Below are positions 22,301-35,234 of a DNA stretch of 64,000 nt, in pieces (within the stretch, counting starts at the first letter, position 1; every line of letters starts with the position of its first letter). Where the stretch lies: assembly GCF_036417845.1 (NCBI RefSeq), contig NC_089979.1:118639415-118703414 (forward strand). The letters run 5' to 3'. The notes under the pieces are model-generated. The model was not told where the DNA came from. It did not search any database and saw only the letters and a program-made list of their open reading frames with translations. The translations under genes were made by a program, and so were the position numbers. This stretch comes from Apteryx mantelli. Taxonomy: Eukaryota; Chordata; Aves; Apterygiformes; Apterygidae.

Positions 22301-23819
22301 TGCAAGGCTGACCCACTGCTAGCTCACTTAGAGCCAGGCAGGGAAAATCCCAGCTGTGGGCAGTGTTGCAAATCTGAAAGGTAAAGAGGGCCAGAGAGAG
22401 GGAAGGTAGAAGTGGAGAAGAAGAGGACTGAAGGTGAAGCAGATATATGATGATAGAAAACAAAAATAGGGCTGGAGCAGACCAGAGAGGTCAGTGGTAA
22501 ATGCCTGGGGTGCACTTTGACTGGAGAGAGAGATCACAATCATTACAGGAAAGGTGAGAGTCTTTCAGCAGCTACAGTTGTAACTTCAGCTGTAAAATAA
22601 TTTCAAAATGCCTTTCTTTTTTTAAGTGAGGAGGTTTCTGTATATTTCTATGTCAGACATTTTAACTGAGAAGTTTGTATATGGTTGTTTGTGTTTATAG
22701 GAATTAATTCAAAAATAAATTTAATTTGTAGATGTTAGCATGACCTGTAATTCCCTATAAAGCACCAGTAAATATGAATGTATTCATATTCCTACCTCCA
22801 GTGAAATAGCCATTGGTAAGTCTGATAATTAGTAATACATGGTTACAAAATAAAACTGCATTTCATCTACAGCCAAATATTCAGTTTTTCAGAAGGCAAA
22901 ACAGAGTATTTTTCCATACCAGAATCTGATTTCTGCACAAAAGCATATGTAATTAAGTCTTATCCAACTGCTTATGTAAATATAGCTCTCAATGTATGTT
23001 AGTGTTAATAATAACAGAGTGATGTAACTTGAGTACATTTTAACCCTGCTTTGAAGTAGTATATTTGGTATGGTAAGTGATTTCATAAGTAATGAGCCAA
23101 ACAAATTGTTATTTAGAGAGAGGAAGAGGTCGTAAAAGAGTTCTCTGAAAAATCACGGAGGCATTTTTAAATTGATGGCAATAAACAACAGAGTGAGGTA
23201 CCACTGTTCAACTCACTGCATTTCCAAGAATCACAAAGCAAGAGGTGTACGGAAGCCATCAGTAAAAGCGGTTTAATCCTGAGGTTTAAAGAGGAGCAGG
23301 AAGAAAATTATGCAGTCATAAATTTAAAAGATTGAACATTTTCAGTGATCTCAACCTTTTGGATTAGAAAAGAAATACTAGTTATGGTGGGGACTTCAGG
23401 GTGCTGTGCTGTCCCATCTTCACAGCCTTTTAGGCGTGAGATAACTTGATGTGCCATGGGCTAGCATATATATGTTTATTAGTCCACTTGTGTATCCCTG
23501 GATAAAAGTCTTTGTTAACATGTTACCTGTCAAGGTCACATCTTGTCAGTCTCTATATTGAGCTTTGGTCATCTCAAAATTTCAATAGAAGACTTGTGTC
23601 TTTCCTGGTGAACTGAAAAAGGTGCAGGAGATGCAATCCGCAAACTGGGTAGCACACTATGGAAGGCAGCAGGGTCTTGAGCCTTCACAAAAATCTTGTG
23701 CATAGACGTTTCTTTCTACTGCTGGAGCAGACTGATCCTGCAAGAGGCACTTGTCAGGTCAGTTCGCAGCCTTGCATGAAGGTGAGGGAGGGAAGTTTCT
23801 GTTGAGTGAAGTAAGCTCA
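19346..23819. other. Non-coding sequence
   Basis: Unique DNA with short pyrimidine runs (for example near 20941). A weak 46-bp splice-bounded segment lies on the minus strand at 20029-20074. The 167-codon plus frame at 21168-21671 is unrecognisable. No transposon or RNA gene is seen. Confidence 0.5.
20029..20074 (-). CDS. Weak splice-bounded open segment
   Basis: The acceptor atatcgtctttgcag and a strong donor (GGTCCAG then gtaagaaa) frame 15 codons plus one base, reading CCTNVHIQKEVPEGP. It is too short to judge and is listed only because both splice sites are good. Confidence 0.13.
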
Positions 23820-24230
23820 AGGTAAGGGCTTTCTAAAGGACATGGGTTGCAGTATACATACAATTTGGTGTCGTTTGTGAACTTGCTGAGAGTACACTCT
23901 TCCCTCCTGTTCTGGTCATTAACAAAGGTGATAAACAATAATGGCCCAAGTAGCAATCCCCAAGGGACTCAATTAGGAGTGGGCTGCCAGTTGGATTTTA
24001 TTCCTGCTGGTAACAACCTTCTGAGCCTGGCAGTCCAGCCAGGTTTCCACCCACCTTATAGTCCACTTATCCAGTTGATACCACACCAGTTTGGCTGAAA
24101 GGACACTATGGGAGACAGTGTCAAAGGCCTTGTTAAATTCAAGGTAAGCAATATCCAGCTGCCTTATGATAGGCTCTGGAAGTCAAATCCTCATGAAAAG
24201 AGCATTTGAGCTTGTTGTCATGCTGACACA
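23820..24230 (-). pseudogene. CR1 reverse-transcriptase ORF2 remnant
   Basis: On the minus strand this encodes broken CR1 LINE ORF2. In order, it has a degraded KAFDTVSHS-type segment, a tryptophan-rich linker (WVETWLD), the fingers/palm run LLGPLLFITFVND, and ECTLSKFTNDTKL, the counterpart of the catalytic FADD motif. The alanine and first aspartate of that motif are replaced (FTND), which would abolish polymerase activity. The frame is interrupted and both ends of ORF2 are missing. It is a dead, 5'- and 3'-truncated copy inserted antisense to the given strand. Confidence 0.85.
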
Positions 24231-27200
24231 GCCACATGGTTTCCAGTTTGGCACTGGTATGGCTGGTATTTCTGGCTGGCACAGGACTTGGGCAGAGCAC
24301 AGGCTCATACTTTTCTGCCCAGTTACCCATGTGGGTCTGTTCTTTGTAAAGTCAGTCTAAACAGCCCATCCATAAACAAACCAGACCAGACTGATAGGCA
24401 GTATGTCCCTCAACACTGGCAAGAAACAAAACTCTGAAATGGCCTCAGGGAAAAGGGCTGAGTCATATTCATCAACAGAGTTTAAACAAGGATAACAGCT
24501 CTTAATATTATATGCAGTCCTAGAAAGGCTTTTAGTGATTTCTCTAAAATCTTGGTGTTGATCTTGACCATTTTTAGATCAGCTGAACTTTAAAACATAT
24601 CGAAAGCTCAGATGTGATTCCTTTGGGATGGGGAAAAAACAAGCTCCAGATTACTACGATAATACGTTGTGGGTTTTTTTCACCATAGTCACTGAGTTGG
24701 TTCAGATATAGACCAGAAATGACCAGAGTTTACTACCATTCATTGGAATTTGATGATCTGGGGGAAATATGTTTCTTATGTTCAAGCATTTGTCTCAAAT
24801 AATTTTTATCTTAATCAATACTCTGGTTGGGAGAGATGCATGGAAGACAACACCTAAGCAAGTGAACGTGCACTCCTATTAAGAAATAAATCATCCTGCT
24901 GATGGAAAGAAGCATGCTGCTCAGGAATATTTTATGTCCAAAAGTCACATAGCCTACTCCAAGATCAAAAACAAAGCACTGGACCCCAGCTGGTCAGCGG
25001 AGCTGTGTCTCAAGATCTTTTCATCCACTTACGGATTGATTTCATGGTGATTGAAGTGGAATGTTTTATGATACACCTGTTTTGTGAAAAAACTTTTTCT
25101 TGCTTCCTCTGCTAAAGCTGGGCTATTAGTAAGTAATGATTTCTAGTCTCCAGGGTGGTGAACTCAGTATCGTCTGCAGCAGTGCATGCTGTCATGGGGG
25201 CTTTAATTAGTTCATGGTCTGTTTTAGAAACAGTTTGTCCCTCTAAGCATCTTGTTTGGGGACAGAATAGGCACCGATATCAAGATTTTAAAAATGCTAG
25301 TAAGGTTGGGTGTTTTTTATATCTTTCTTGTTAAGAGAAGGTGAAAGAGCATGATTTTCAGAGGGAGCTGGGTACCAAGCCAAGTCTGAAAATCAGCCCC
25401 TTTAAAATTGCTTGAAGCTGGGCACCCAAAAGCATAAGCCATCTTGGAAAATGCTTGATCAGCAAAACTTGGGGGAGATCTGCCCTGAGTTACTTAATGG
25501 TAAAAATGAAATATTTCCCCTTGGCCACGTTTGGATTTTAAAAGAATCTGAACTCAATGTCATTTAGAGAAGAGTTAGAGCTAAGATTATGACTTGACCC
25601 TATGTCACCCCATTAGGGCCGTGTGGAAGAGTGAGAGATGTGCTCCCTGTTTCCCCAACCTGGGCCAGCTTCTCAAAATCCCCAGGACAGGGGCGTCTGA
25701 GAGGACAGCAAACACGGTATGACTGGTGAGCTCTCCTGGGCCATGCCAGCATAGGAGGGGAGTGAGGAAGGATGGTGAGGAACAGGCAGAGCCTCTTTCC
25801 TATCTTTCTCTCTCATGTGTCCTGGCTGGCACAACCTGTGCACCTAGGTGTGGGAGGAGGGCAGGCCAGAGGAAGGAAGAAGATAATAACTTACTGTTGG
25901 TAAGAGCTATTAGCTGATTACTGTTCCCAGGTCTATAGGTATCTAGAGAAGGATCTTGTCACTACCTTGGGCAGCACCTATGTAGATGCCCTTAAATACT
26001 GCTTAACCCTTAGGTAGGAGATGTCGTCTACCATGTGCAACTGCTCAGAGGTCTCCTTGGGCTGAAGACTTTCAGAGTTAACAACATTTTGAAAGATCCA
26101 CACAGAAAACTAAGGGGCACCAGTAAGGAAAATTTGCTCTCACACAGCTCTACAGAAGCCAACACATTAGCGGTCCTTGCAGTAGCCACCAAACAACTTC
26201 AGATTCAGAGCTACTGTGCCTGAGTCTTTGTCTACCCCTATCTAGAGTAAGAGCATCAAAGCAAACCTGAAAAAATTCGTTGTGTAGGCAGGGAAAAGGA
26301 GGTGGGAGTGTGTGCTGGAGAGAAGAAAGGAAGAGCACAGTCAGGAAAGACGTTATTGTCTTACTAAAAAAGAATGATTCTAGTGCTGCGTCACACCTCA
26401 AGAGAGATTTAAAATGTGGCTCTCCAAAGAAAAGTGAAAATGAATCTGCAAAGTTTGAAGCAATAAAAATAAATAAGGAAAGCCCTAAACTTCTAGCCAC
26501 CCACACCATGACAGGGCTGGTTTAATAGCAGCCTATAAATTTTGAAGAAATGTAGTATGCAGCTGTTAGTTCCTTTGCATAGTTAGTCTGCCAGTGATAA
26601 CAGAAGGGTATTTTGGCTCCAGATCTTGTTTCTGTGTGGTACCAGTTACCTGAAGAAGGTCATTGTATAAAAATATAAAATACATGCATGTGCATAAGGA
26701 ATGAAAGTAAGTCAGCTAGTTTGCTTCTGGTTTCTTTCATAGCACATACAGTGCACACACAGCTAATGAGTATATGAACTCACATAAATTTGAATATGAA
26801 AAGCCTAAGACAAAACAGTATTGCTTTGCTGATCTTTTTTTGATAGACACCTGAGAGAAAAAAAAATCACCAAAAGAAACAGAGTTTTTCCCCAGGGAAA
26901 GAATAAAATACAGAGAATGAGAAAGCTGAAGTTAGATGGGTGGGGAGAGGTCCACCCCAGCCACCCTCTTGCCATGTGCTTGCTGCACCGTTCTGACTTT
27001 CCTTTCTGTGGTATAACCACAGCGTCAAAACAAGAGCTTCAGCGCCTCCTCACGCCTCCGCTCCTGAGCCCAGGGGACAGCCCCAGCATTACAAGAAGAA
27101 TTTCTGTTTTCCATCTGTAATGTTTCTCCCATCAGAGTGGGCTGATTTACATTCACGGGCTCTTACACAGAATCAGTTTAGCTTTCACCCCAAGGCCAGG

Positions 27201-28068
27201 GTTTGTTGTGCACATGTGTCCCTTCACTCCTTGCAGTGTCCTTGGTCAACTGTTCCTGTTTCCTGCTCCAGGCACTTGTACAGACAGCAAGACCCTGGAG
27301 ATCCTTGTGTCCTGTAGTGAGCAGGGAGCTAAATACTGCTTTAACGTCGGAGCAGAACCTCCAGGAAGAAACAATTCGCTTGCCAAGGCCTCTCCACAGA
27401 GTCCCAGGAAGCCTGCAAGCATGTGGGTGGCTAGGCTGAAGGCAGAGATGCAATCTGGATGAGAGCACTACTGAAGCTAACATGCCATTACCTAGTGCAA
27501 GCAGAGGGAGCCTGTTATAATTTTGCTGTTAAGGGTGGAAAAAACCTTTTTGATGAGTCCTGGACTCCTTGTTCAGGTTCCAAAGCATTTGGTAAGGCTG
27601 AAAAAGACGGTATGTAGATGAAAAGCAAAACATTTCAGAGATGTTGCTATTCCTATGGATGAAACGCAAAAAATACCCCTGTGGTGAGGGTTAGATTTTA
27701 ATACTGAATGTTTTGAGCAAGCCAAGTGGATGACTATGGTTAATAGATAGAGCTATGACATTACACTACTTAGTATGTCACATACAGTTGTAATATGCAA
27801 AGTACACAACTAGACTGTGAAAAGAAAAGTGCTTTGTTTAGCAGTAAATGTTGCTGGTAATGCTTGAGTACTGTTGATGTATTTTTAATCAGAGCAGTTG
27901 AGTGCAGGAGACTATTTCGGATCTGAAAGCTTGGGTTGATTTGCTGTTCACTACTATGTGAGCCAAAGAGCTACAAGATTAACACAATTATTTTGTAAGC
28001 AGAGCTTGAGGATCTGTGTGATATAGAAAAGTGAGTTTCATTCTGTCTTCTCCTCTTTGCACATTTAG
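24231..28068. other. Non-coding sequence
   Basis: No recognised genes. A slightly GC-richer patch is at about 25620-25870. The remaining frames are short and unlike known proteins. Confidence 0.55.
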
Positions 28069-28156
28069 GTCAGGAGTGCTGGGAGACAAGATGGTGCTTT
28101 TAAATGATATGGCAGATGCTTTTCCTGAAGTGGTGCTGAGTTTGCCTGAGTCCTGA
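28069..28156 (+). CDS. Candidate coding segment ending in a stop
   Basis: After a strong acceptor (tcttctcctctttgcacatttag) one base and 28 codons read SGVLGDKMVLLNDMADAF then PEVVLSLPES, followed by TGA. It would be a terminal exon or, with an unseen donor, part of an internal one. The peptide is protein-like but unassigned. The TGA overlaps the ATG of the next open frame, probably by coincidence. Confidence 0.22.
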
Positions 28157-28236
28157 TGATTTCCCACCGCTCCGGAGAGATGAATCTCCAGTGCTGTACC
28201 TACAGCTGTGCCTTTGATCTTTCTCCTGTGCTTCAG

Positions 28237-28369
28237 GGAGAGAGCAGGACTTGCTGGAGCATCCCAGAGCAATGCTCTGGCTTCAGTGACTTCACTGAGG
28301 CAAGATTGCCACCTACACTAGCCAAGGTGCCTCTTACAGAAGACAAGTTCAAAGCTCTGCTGCCCTCAG
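28237..28369 (+). CDS. Candidate internal coding exon, unknown gene
   Basis: The acceptor (gatctttctcctgtgcttcag) has a long pyrimidine tract and the donor is CCTCAG then gtgaag. The 133 bp hold 44 codons plus one base: GESRTCWSIPEQCSGFSDF, then TEARLPPTLAKVPLTEDKF, then KALLPS. The frame stays open on both sides, giving a 121-codon frame at 28156-28521. The mixed Cys, Trp, Pro and acidic content resembles real protein. No family is recognised, and the preceding candidate is in a different arrangement, so a joined transcript cannot be built. Confidence 0.28.
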
Positions 28370-31300
28370 GTGAAGATCCTATTACACTGTTTAAGCTATA
28401 TAAAGGGGTTCTTCATGCAGCAAAGTTTGGAGGATATGGTGCATTTTGTATGTTTAATATCATGCATAATTCAGTTCCATGTCAGAGGTGCATAAGCCTG
28501 AGGCCTTCTTCCAGTGTTTAATGCAATAGCTGACTCAAGTATCTGCAGAGTTTTATTGATAGAATTGCTGCATTTTTTTGTAGACTCCTTGGGGAATCTA
28601 GTGAGCCCTTGAGATGGCACATATTCTTATTGTGTTTAAGGGCTGCAGTTTTTCTTCCTGGTTTTGCTTTTCTGCTGAATGGGAAATGAGATCTCTGGGA
28701 GAAGGGTATCATGTAAAGTGTACCCTTCTGCTGCTGTAATAGGGCAAAGGAGCTCCGTTGTTGCCTGTACAGTGACAGGAAGATAAGAAGCAGACCATGT
28801 TTTTGTCCCAGTTGTCCAACACTATGAAAAATTCTCATTATTTGCTGTATAAACACAGGCCACCATCTTGGTTCTGTACAAAGGGCAAGGACAGGTTGTC
28901 TCCTGCTCAACGGTGTTACCTTTGCAGAAAAAGTTTGAAATATGGGCCTGGTTGAAAATTCCAAGTATTCCTGGAAAAAATGGTAGGCATTTTACATTGA
29001 AAAAAAAAAGTCTCTTGAGGAGCTAAGGTGATGAATTTCCAGGGGATACTCCTCTACGGAGCAAGGGTAGGAAGGACAGCACAGGCTTCAGCACCCATGC
29101 CCATGCCTGGTCCCAGCTAGCTTACAAAAATGTGAGGTAGAGGACAGAGGAGACTCCCACATAACACTCCACTGTTTGCTGCATCAGCCGTTTCTCTTCA
29201 AAGAGCAGAATGACCAGGAAGGAAAAAGACTAATGATTTTTTTTTTTTTTGAGGAGGAGGAGGAGGAGAGGGAGGGGGAGAGGGAGAGGGAGAGGGAGAG
29301 GGAGAGGGAGGAGGAGGGGGAAGGAGAGGCCAGAAGAGAACAGGTGGACAGCGAGAGAGGGCACTGGCAAGGTTGCTACTAAAACCAGCACTACAGCTGC
29401 ATGCATGTGCAGTGAAAATTTTCTCTGCTCATCCTCTATTAACATAGGCTAATGGGACACTCTAGGGGTGAGTTCGGGAATCCTGCATGGGCCAGAGTTT
29501 TTGCAAATTAGCACACTGTAGACCCCAAACAGCCACCACACAAGGACTCAGGTGTCATAACACACTGTAAACTTGTAGCACACTGATATCTATGGCAATT
29601 CAGATTTATCAAGGTATTTATTGTGATATTGCATATGCTTAGAGAAGAGACTACTGCAAATAGAACCATAAAATTAATGACAGAAAATAGTAATATTGAA
29701 TTTTTAATGGCAGTTGTAGTGTACTGCAGCTTTAATGAACAGTTCAGTTTTGTAGTGTGATTAATTTGCTGGCACAGAGGAGGTTTTGTTAATCTTAGAG
29801 GACAGAGAATTGGAAAGGGAGAGGGAGTGGGAAACAGGCATTTTAAACTGATCTCTAGAAATTTAATAGCAAGACAGGTCCTGAAATATAAATTGATACA
29901 TAGAACGGCTTTGAGAGATAAGCGTTACCAGTGACGCTGGTTTCTGGCAGTTAGGATCATCATGCTTTTATGAAAAGGATATTGTTGTGGGTTTTACTCT
30001 GTAATTTATATGGACATACATTTGTTTGACATAATTTTCTTGACCTCTTCGCATCTTGAAACATGACAGTGGAGCTCTGAAAGCTTCCTAGGGGTATGGG
30101 ACTTCACGGAAAAGGTGGAAATGCCCAGACACTCACTGAAATACACAGCCATGAGGATCAGGTTCATGAAGATTTGTCTCCAACTGCCTTAAACTAAGTT
30201 TTGAATTCACATTCCTGCATTCTCTCTGCTCTCCACAGTCTTCTCAGGGGTTGGGCAAGCTTATGCCTTGCTAGATTAAGGCAAGACAATTCCCGTTTAT
30301 CAGGATGCAGCTGAATTAATTCATAATAATTAAAATCATAAATAGCACCACTCATCTGATTTCTTTATTGCTCTGCAGAGTTTGACTTTGCAAGCACCTG
30401 ATATTTTTGGCTTGTCTTTTCAGTTTTCTTAGGTCAGTAATTAGTAAGGAAGACTCATAACCATCTTAGCATCACAAAACAGGATAAAGTTTACAAGTAC
30501 TGCTAAAAGTCTAAGAAAAGATTTTCAGGGGGGTGATGGATGAAATGTTTGTATCAGCCATTTTATCCAATGAAGTTGACTGTTCTTCTGTTTGAAGGTT
30601 GTAAGTGATCTTTTTTAATTGTGAATTTTGAATCATATTTAAAACAGAAATATTTGGACTCACATTTATGCTGCTCTTTGCCTCTCTTGCAATAGTGTTG
30701 TTGGGCCCTGGTGATGGAGGCTGAATGCCACATGAGGCATTTCTGGAGATATATGCTTTTATGTAGAGATTCCTCAGGTAGCTATGTGGTAATGTCACAC
30801 GGTACAATGCTGAATGATGTAGATGTACCAGCTCCATCTCAGAAGCTGTGCAGTGGTATTCATGAGTAGCTCTAACCTTGTGGCAGCTCTGTGCAATGTC
30901 ACACAAGCACAGACGTGATGCTTTCAGAATTGACTTGGATCATAAAAAGCTGATATAGTGCCTCTGACCACCTTGTACAGCCCCATGGTGGTGAGCTGGG
31001 GTCAAATAGGGCCTCTTTGCTGTTGTCCCATCCGTGAGGCTGGCATGCCTTTGTGGGTGGAACAGCTCTGCAGTCATGAGCAGAGCATCACATACATCTG
31101 AATGTATGACTTCTGGGGACAAAAAAGAGGATTGTCACATATGCAGGCCTAAGTTGAATACTGGTCCTTTCTAACTTTGGCAGACCAGGCACCTTCAACT
31201 GTGGAAACTTAAAATCAAGACTGTATCAACTTTCTGGTACCATCTGGATTTAATCCACTTCTGAAAGCTTGTTTTCTATTTCAAATGTTAATCTCAATGG

Positions 31301-34300
31301 AAACTTACAGCAGTATCCTTGGGTGTTTGGACCCGCCATATAAATCCCATGTTTTATGGATTTGCAATCTGTCTTAAACAGGAAGTGTTTGTTAAAGAAG
31401 GCAGATACAACTAGAAGCCAACAAAGACAAAGCAGTTGGATTTCCAGCTTTGTTTCCTTCGCTAGGGAGCCCACAGTCTGTGTGTAATTTCTTTTTGTTA
31501 TAATTCATAAACCACAGTACAGCTAAAAATATGCTGCTCTAGGTGACAGAGGGGGTCACAGTTGCAAGAACAAAGAAGGAGAAGAGAGCAGGGTACATGA
31601 CTACTTGTTGTAGTACTCAATGGATTTCCTTAAGGAAAGGGTAGATGGATGACCCAGGTGCGCGATGACATTTAGGGACGTGATGCCCACTGATTTTGAT
31701 GGTTATTAGACAATTAGATGCATTTTTGGATAAAGCACTTTGGATTGTAGCACGTGAGAACAGAGCATGTTGGCTGATCCCAGTGTAAATCTATAGTTTA
31801 TCCCACCCTTTAGGAGGCGGCAAGAGGAAAAGGGATTTCAGTATCATCTGACATCAAAATAGGTAAGTGCAAGAATGGATCAGATGAACTAGCCCAAGTT
31901 CTATCAAGTGCCACCTACTAAGTTCTACCTACCTTTCTGCCCTGCTTACTTCCAGCCACAGCATGAGGTACAAGGTATAAACCTCTGCAGAGGTTTGTTT
32001 CTGATGTAGACGTGTATATTTTACCTTTGAAAAGTGGATAATGAAACTAAAATAAGGATAATAATGTTCTACTCATACAAAAACTTGTGCAAAAAGACTA
32101 GGAAATATCTTGTAAGTAAAAGTTTTTTGTTCTAATCTTGCTATTGTAATCTTGGTCCCTTTTCTATGCTGCATCTCTAGCAAGTTATGTAAAATTATTG
32201 TAGGGGCATAATTTATTGCAATATTCAGTAATCAGATAAGTGGTGTATTTACAGGAAGGAAGACATTATAGGAGTCAGTCCTCTATTCAGCTCAAAAATA
32301 GCTCAGATGTTAAAAAAAAAAAAAAGACAAAAAAAGACATGATTGCAGGCACTCACTAACTCTAGGTTCCAGAACCTTTTTCTGTGATATGCAGTGCATT
32401 GCTAGACAATATAAAAGCCATTTGATACTTAACAAAAGAAAACTGCAATGGCTAAAACAGGCCAAATACACCCAAGTGGCCACAGCACAGAGCTGGATCA
32501 ATGATGCATGGGCAATTACAGCTGGCATTAATTTCAATTGGCAAGAAACTAAAATAGGAATTTCAATTTTTGAGAGAACCTTCCCAAGGTTTGTCAGCCT
32601 ACCAGTGAGTCAGACACTTCCTTATTGTTCCCTTAAATCAATTTTTAGATTATGTCCTTTTTAGCCAGCTTAGAAACTCATGAAGGGGAAGGCATGCCTG
32701 TGCACTTACTAGCTCAGAAACGTGGGCATCAGTGAAAGGCATGGGATAGGTGAAGCAGGAATACTGGTCAGATCTTTCTGGTTATAGCAGGGGCAGCGTG
32801 CCAAGACTTGAGATGATGCAGGAAAATGCTATCACTGCTACCTCCTCGAGCATCTGCTCAGCAGCACTGCATGAAACCGTCAAACCTCACAGCCCAAACC
32901 TTTACCCTGCCACAAGCATAACCGCTGGGTCTTCATTCAGACCCAGCAGACCTCTGGTATAGAGTCTTTGCTAATTCTAGACCTAAAGCTTAGCCCAGAA
33001 ACATCTCCTTATCCCACACTAATCCCTAGTTCAAATGAGGACAGGATCTTTAAATCATAGCACAGGTTACATTACTGAATGTTTTCACATAATGTAAGAT
33101 TTTGCAAATGTTTTCCTGAAATAAGGCCCTGAGTGTCTTAAGGCTCAGCTAAGGCAGATAAAACAGCCATTGAAACACTTTATTTTCCTTGTACTGTTGC
33201 TACTGTGGCTTTCTGAATTCCCTGTCCCACTAATTACTTATCCATGTCCTGAAACCGTGCATACAAAAGTAACAATTCTGGTATTGAACATATGGTTTCA
33301 GCTTGTCCTGTGTTCAAGATCCTGAAAGAGTACCTAAAAGTAATAAATAAAAGGTGACTAGAGGTGCAATGAAGCACTAGATTCTCTACAGAGCAAAATA
33401 CTCTAGAAAAGTCTTTTTGGAAACATGATGTTTAGACAAGAGTTCTGCATTTCTGGTGGCTGTCAGACACAGCACAAGACCCACACATGGCCATGCTAAG
33501 TCCATACCAAAGACTCAACCCATTATCTGCTGATATATAGGCAAAGAGTATAAAAAAGAAGATGTGTACAGAAAAAGTATCACTTTCTTTTCAGTTTTGC
33601 TATCTAGGTTGTTTTTTACGCTGCTTTCCAACTGACCTAAACGTGCCTTGGGGGACCTGGCAAAATAGCAGTTATGTTTCTCCTACAGGAGCTATAATAA
33701 CCTGTCACTGTGCAGCCTTCTTAAAGCCAAGAGTTGTGTATTTGGAACTATTTCACTTTAAGGAGACCTGATCTTAGAACAAATTGTATATATGATATAT
33801 GTCTGAGTTCCTCATATTGATGATTCAGTGAGGTGACTTGCAAGAATGATCCGCATGTTGGTGATATCCTCTTGGTGGTTTGAGTGGGGTGTAAGTTTAT
33901 TAAGAAGACAAGAAGAAAGCCAGGAAGCAAGTTTTCTGATGAAGGGCTACTGCTGACCTGTCTGTCAAACTTTGTAAAGTACAGATGAAAAATTAATATT
34001 AAAATGGGAATTCCTCTCACCAGGCTGGGCTGAGGAGTGGAAACCAGCATCTTCTTGAGTTTCCAGCTAAGCCTGTTTTCCTACAGACAGCCAAGATGCC
34101 AATTGTGTTAGCAAAACTGTGTTAGTGCATCTTCAAGCCTCTCTCTGGATTTGCATCTCTGATGTGCTGTTGGCCAGGTGAGCTAGTTCAGTGGGATAAC
34201 TAGATTCACACAACAGCTTTCAGCCTCTTGTGACAAGAACTTTTCTGTGCCCATACATGTTGCTGGCAACTCTACTGGTCTGTCCTTGTAAACAAGATCA

Positions 34301-34734
34301 GCAATAAATCTTGAATTCTTGGCAGATTAAAGAGACAGGCCATTTTGGAATACCTCTCCTCCCTCTTCCCTTGGCCTCCTGCCAAGAAGAGCTCCCTCAT
34401 AGAGCAGTGTTGAAACACACTAGCAAGACCAGTGTAGAGAAGAGTCTACACGTTCATTTTCCCTCATTATTGGTGGAAAACCTTTTGTAAGCATTAAACT
34501 CACTGATATTAATTTCTTATTAATAAGGGCCAAAAATGCAGGCAAAGGTCTCAGAAGTGCAATGATATACACATCCCAAAAGCAATACAAAGTTCCTCCC
34601 TTTGGTGTGAAATAGTTGCAAAAGGCTAGATAGATAAGTACTCACCTAGACTTGTTTAACAAGTAGCAAGAACTTCTCATGCTTCAAACTTAGTTCTTGA
34701 AAACTGAGATGTTCAAACATTATAAAGCTTGCAA
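28370..34734. other. Non-coding sequence
   Basis: Unique DNA apart from a T run plus homopurine tract at 29237-29329 and an A run at 32312-32325. The 148-codon minus frame at 28518-28964 looks accidental. A complex AT-rich stretch near 32380-32660 could be regulatory. No gene is recognised. Confidence 0.5.
29237..29329 (+). repeat. T14 plus 79-nt homopurine (GGGAGA)n tract
   Basis: Fourteen T are followed by an unbroken purine run of GAG and GGGAGA units to 29329. Mirror-repeat homopurine DNA of this kind can form triplex (H-DNA), and its G runs could allow quadruplexes. The Arg/Glu-rich frames across it are artefacts of the repeat. Confidence 0.95.
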
Positions 34735-34740
34735 GCAACC
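34735..34740 (+). repeat. Target-site duplication, left copy (gcaacc)
   Basis: Matches 35229-35234 exactly and abuts the TG end of the LTR. Confidence 0.9.
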
Positions 34741-35228
34741 TGTTGGGGCCCTTGCGGTGCTTCAGAACAATAATCTATATGAGATATAGAGCATGGAACT
34801 AACACTGTTTAGGATTAATTGCTTAGCACAACTTGCTTAGCATTAGTAGCTAAATTTGCTGAAGCCTTAGGCCTCAGGCTATAGCCACTGCTACGTGCTT
34901 TGAAGTAGTTTTACCAAGGACACTGGTGCAGCTGGGAATGATACATCCTGAGAAAGTACAGATAAGCTAGCAGAAGCCAGTGGGAACCAAGGTTAAGGGC
35001 TAGACAGCTTTGCTAAACAAGCAGCAAGGTACAAGGCATGACCGCTGCGTGCGTGATCGGTGCAATGATTGGCTACCTGTGACATAATCTGTATGAACCA
35101 CAAATCAAGGGCCAGAGCGCCGAATACCTGTACTTATAAAATGGGCAAATTGCTGAATAAAGATGGAATTGAACCTGCATTCTGTGAATGCGTATGATTC
35201 TTTCCCGTCACTCCCGCGGACCGTGACA
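34741..35228 (+). mobile_element. Solo endogenous-retrovirus LTR, class II-like
   Basis: The 488-bp element begins TGTTGGGGCC and ends CCGTGACA (canonical TG...CA) between perfect 6-bp duplications gcaacc. A reversed CCAAT (gattgg) and a TATA box (tataaaa, 35135-35141) are followed only about 15 bp later by AATAAA (35156-35161), implying a very short R, then a U5 of roughly 50 bp. Six-bp duplications and short R are typical of class II (alpha/beta-type, ERVK-like) avian elements. No internal viral sequence or second LTR is present, so the provirus was removed by LTR-LTR recombination. Its promoter motifs look intact, so it could act as an alternative promoter. Confidence 0.92.
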
Positions 35229-35234
35229 GCAACC
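35229..35234 (+). repeat. Target-site duplication, right copy (gcaacc)
   Basis: Identical to 34735-34740; marks the 3' edge of the LTR insertion. Confidence 0.9.

Noticed and set aside
29176..29452. Glu/Arg- and Leu/Pro-rich frames
   Set aside because: Translations of the homopurine microsatellite, not genes.
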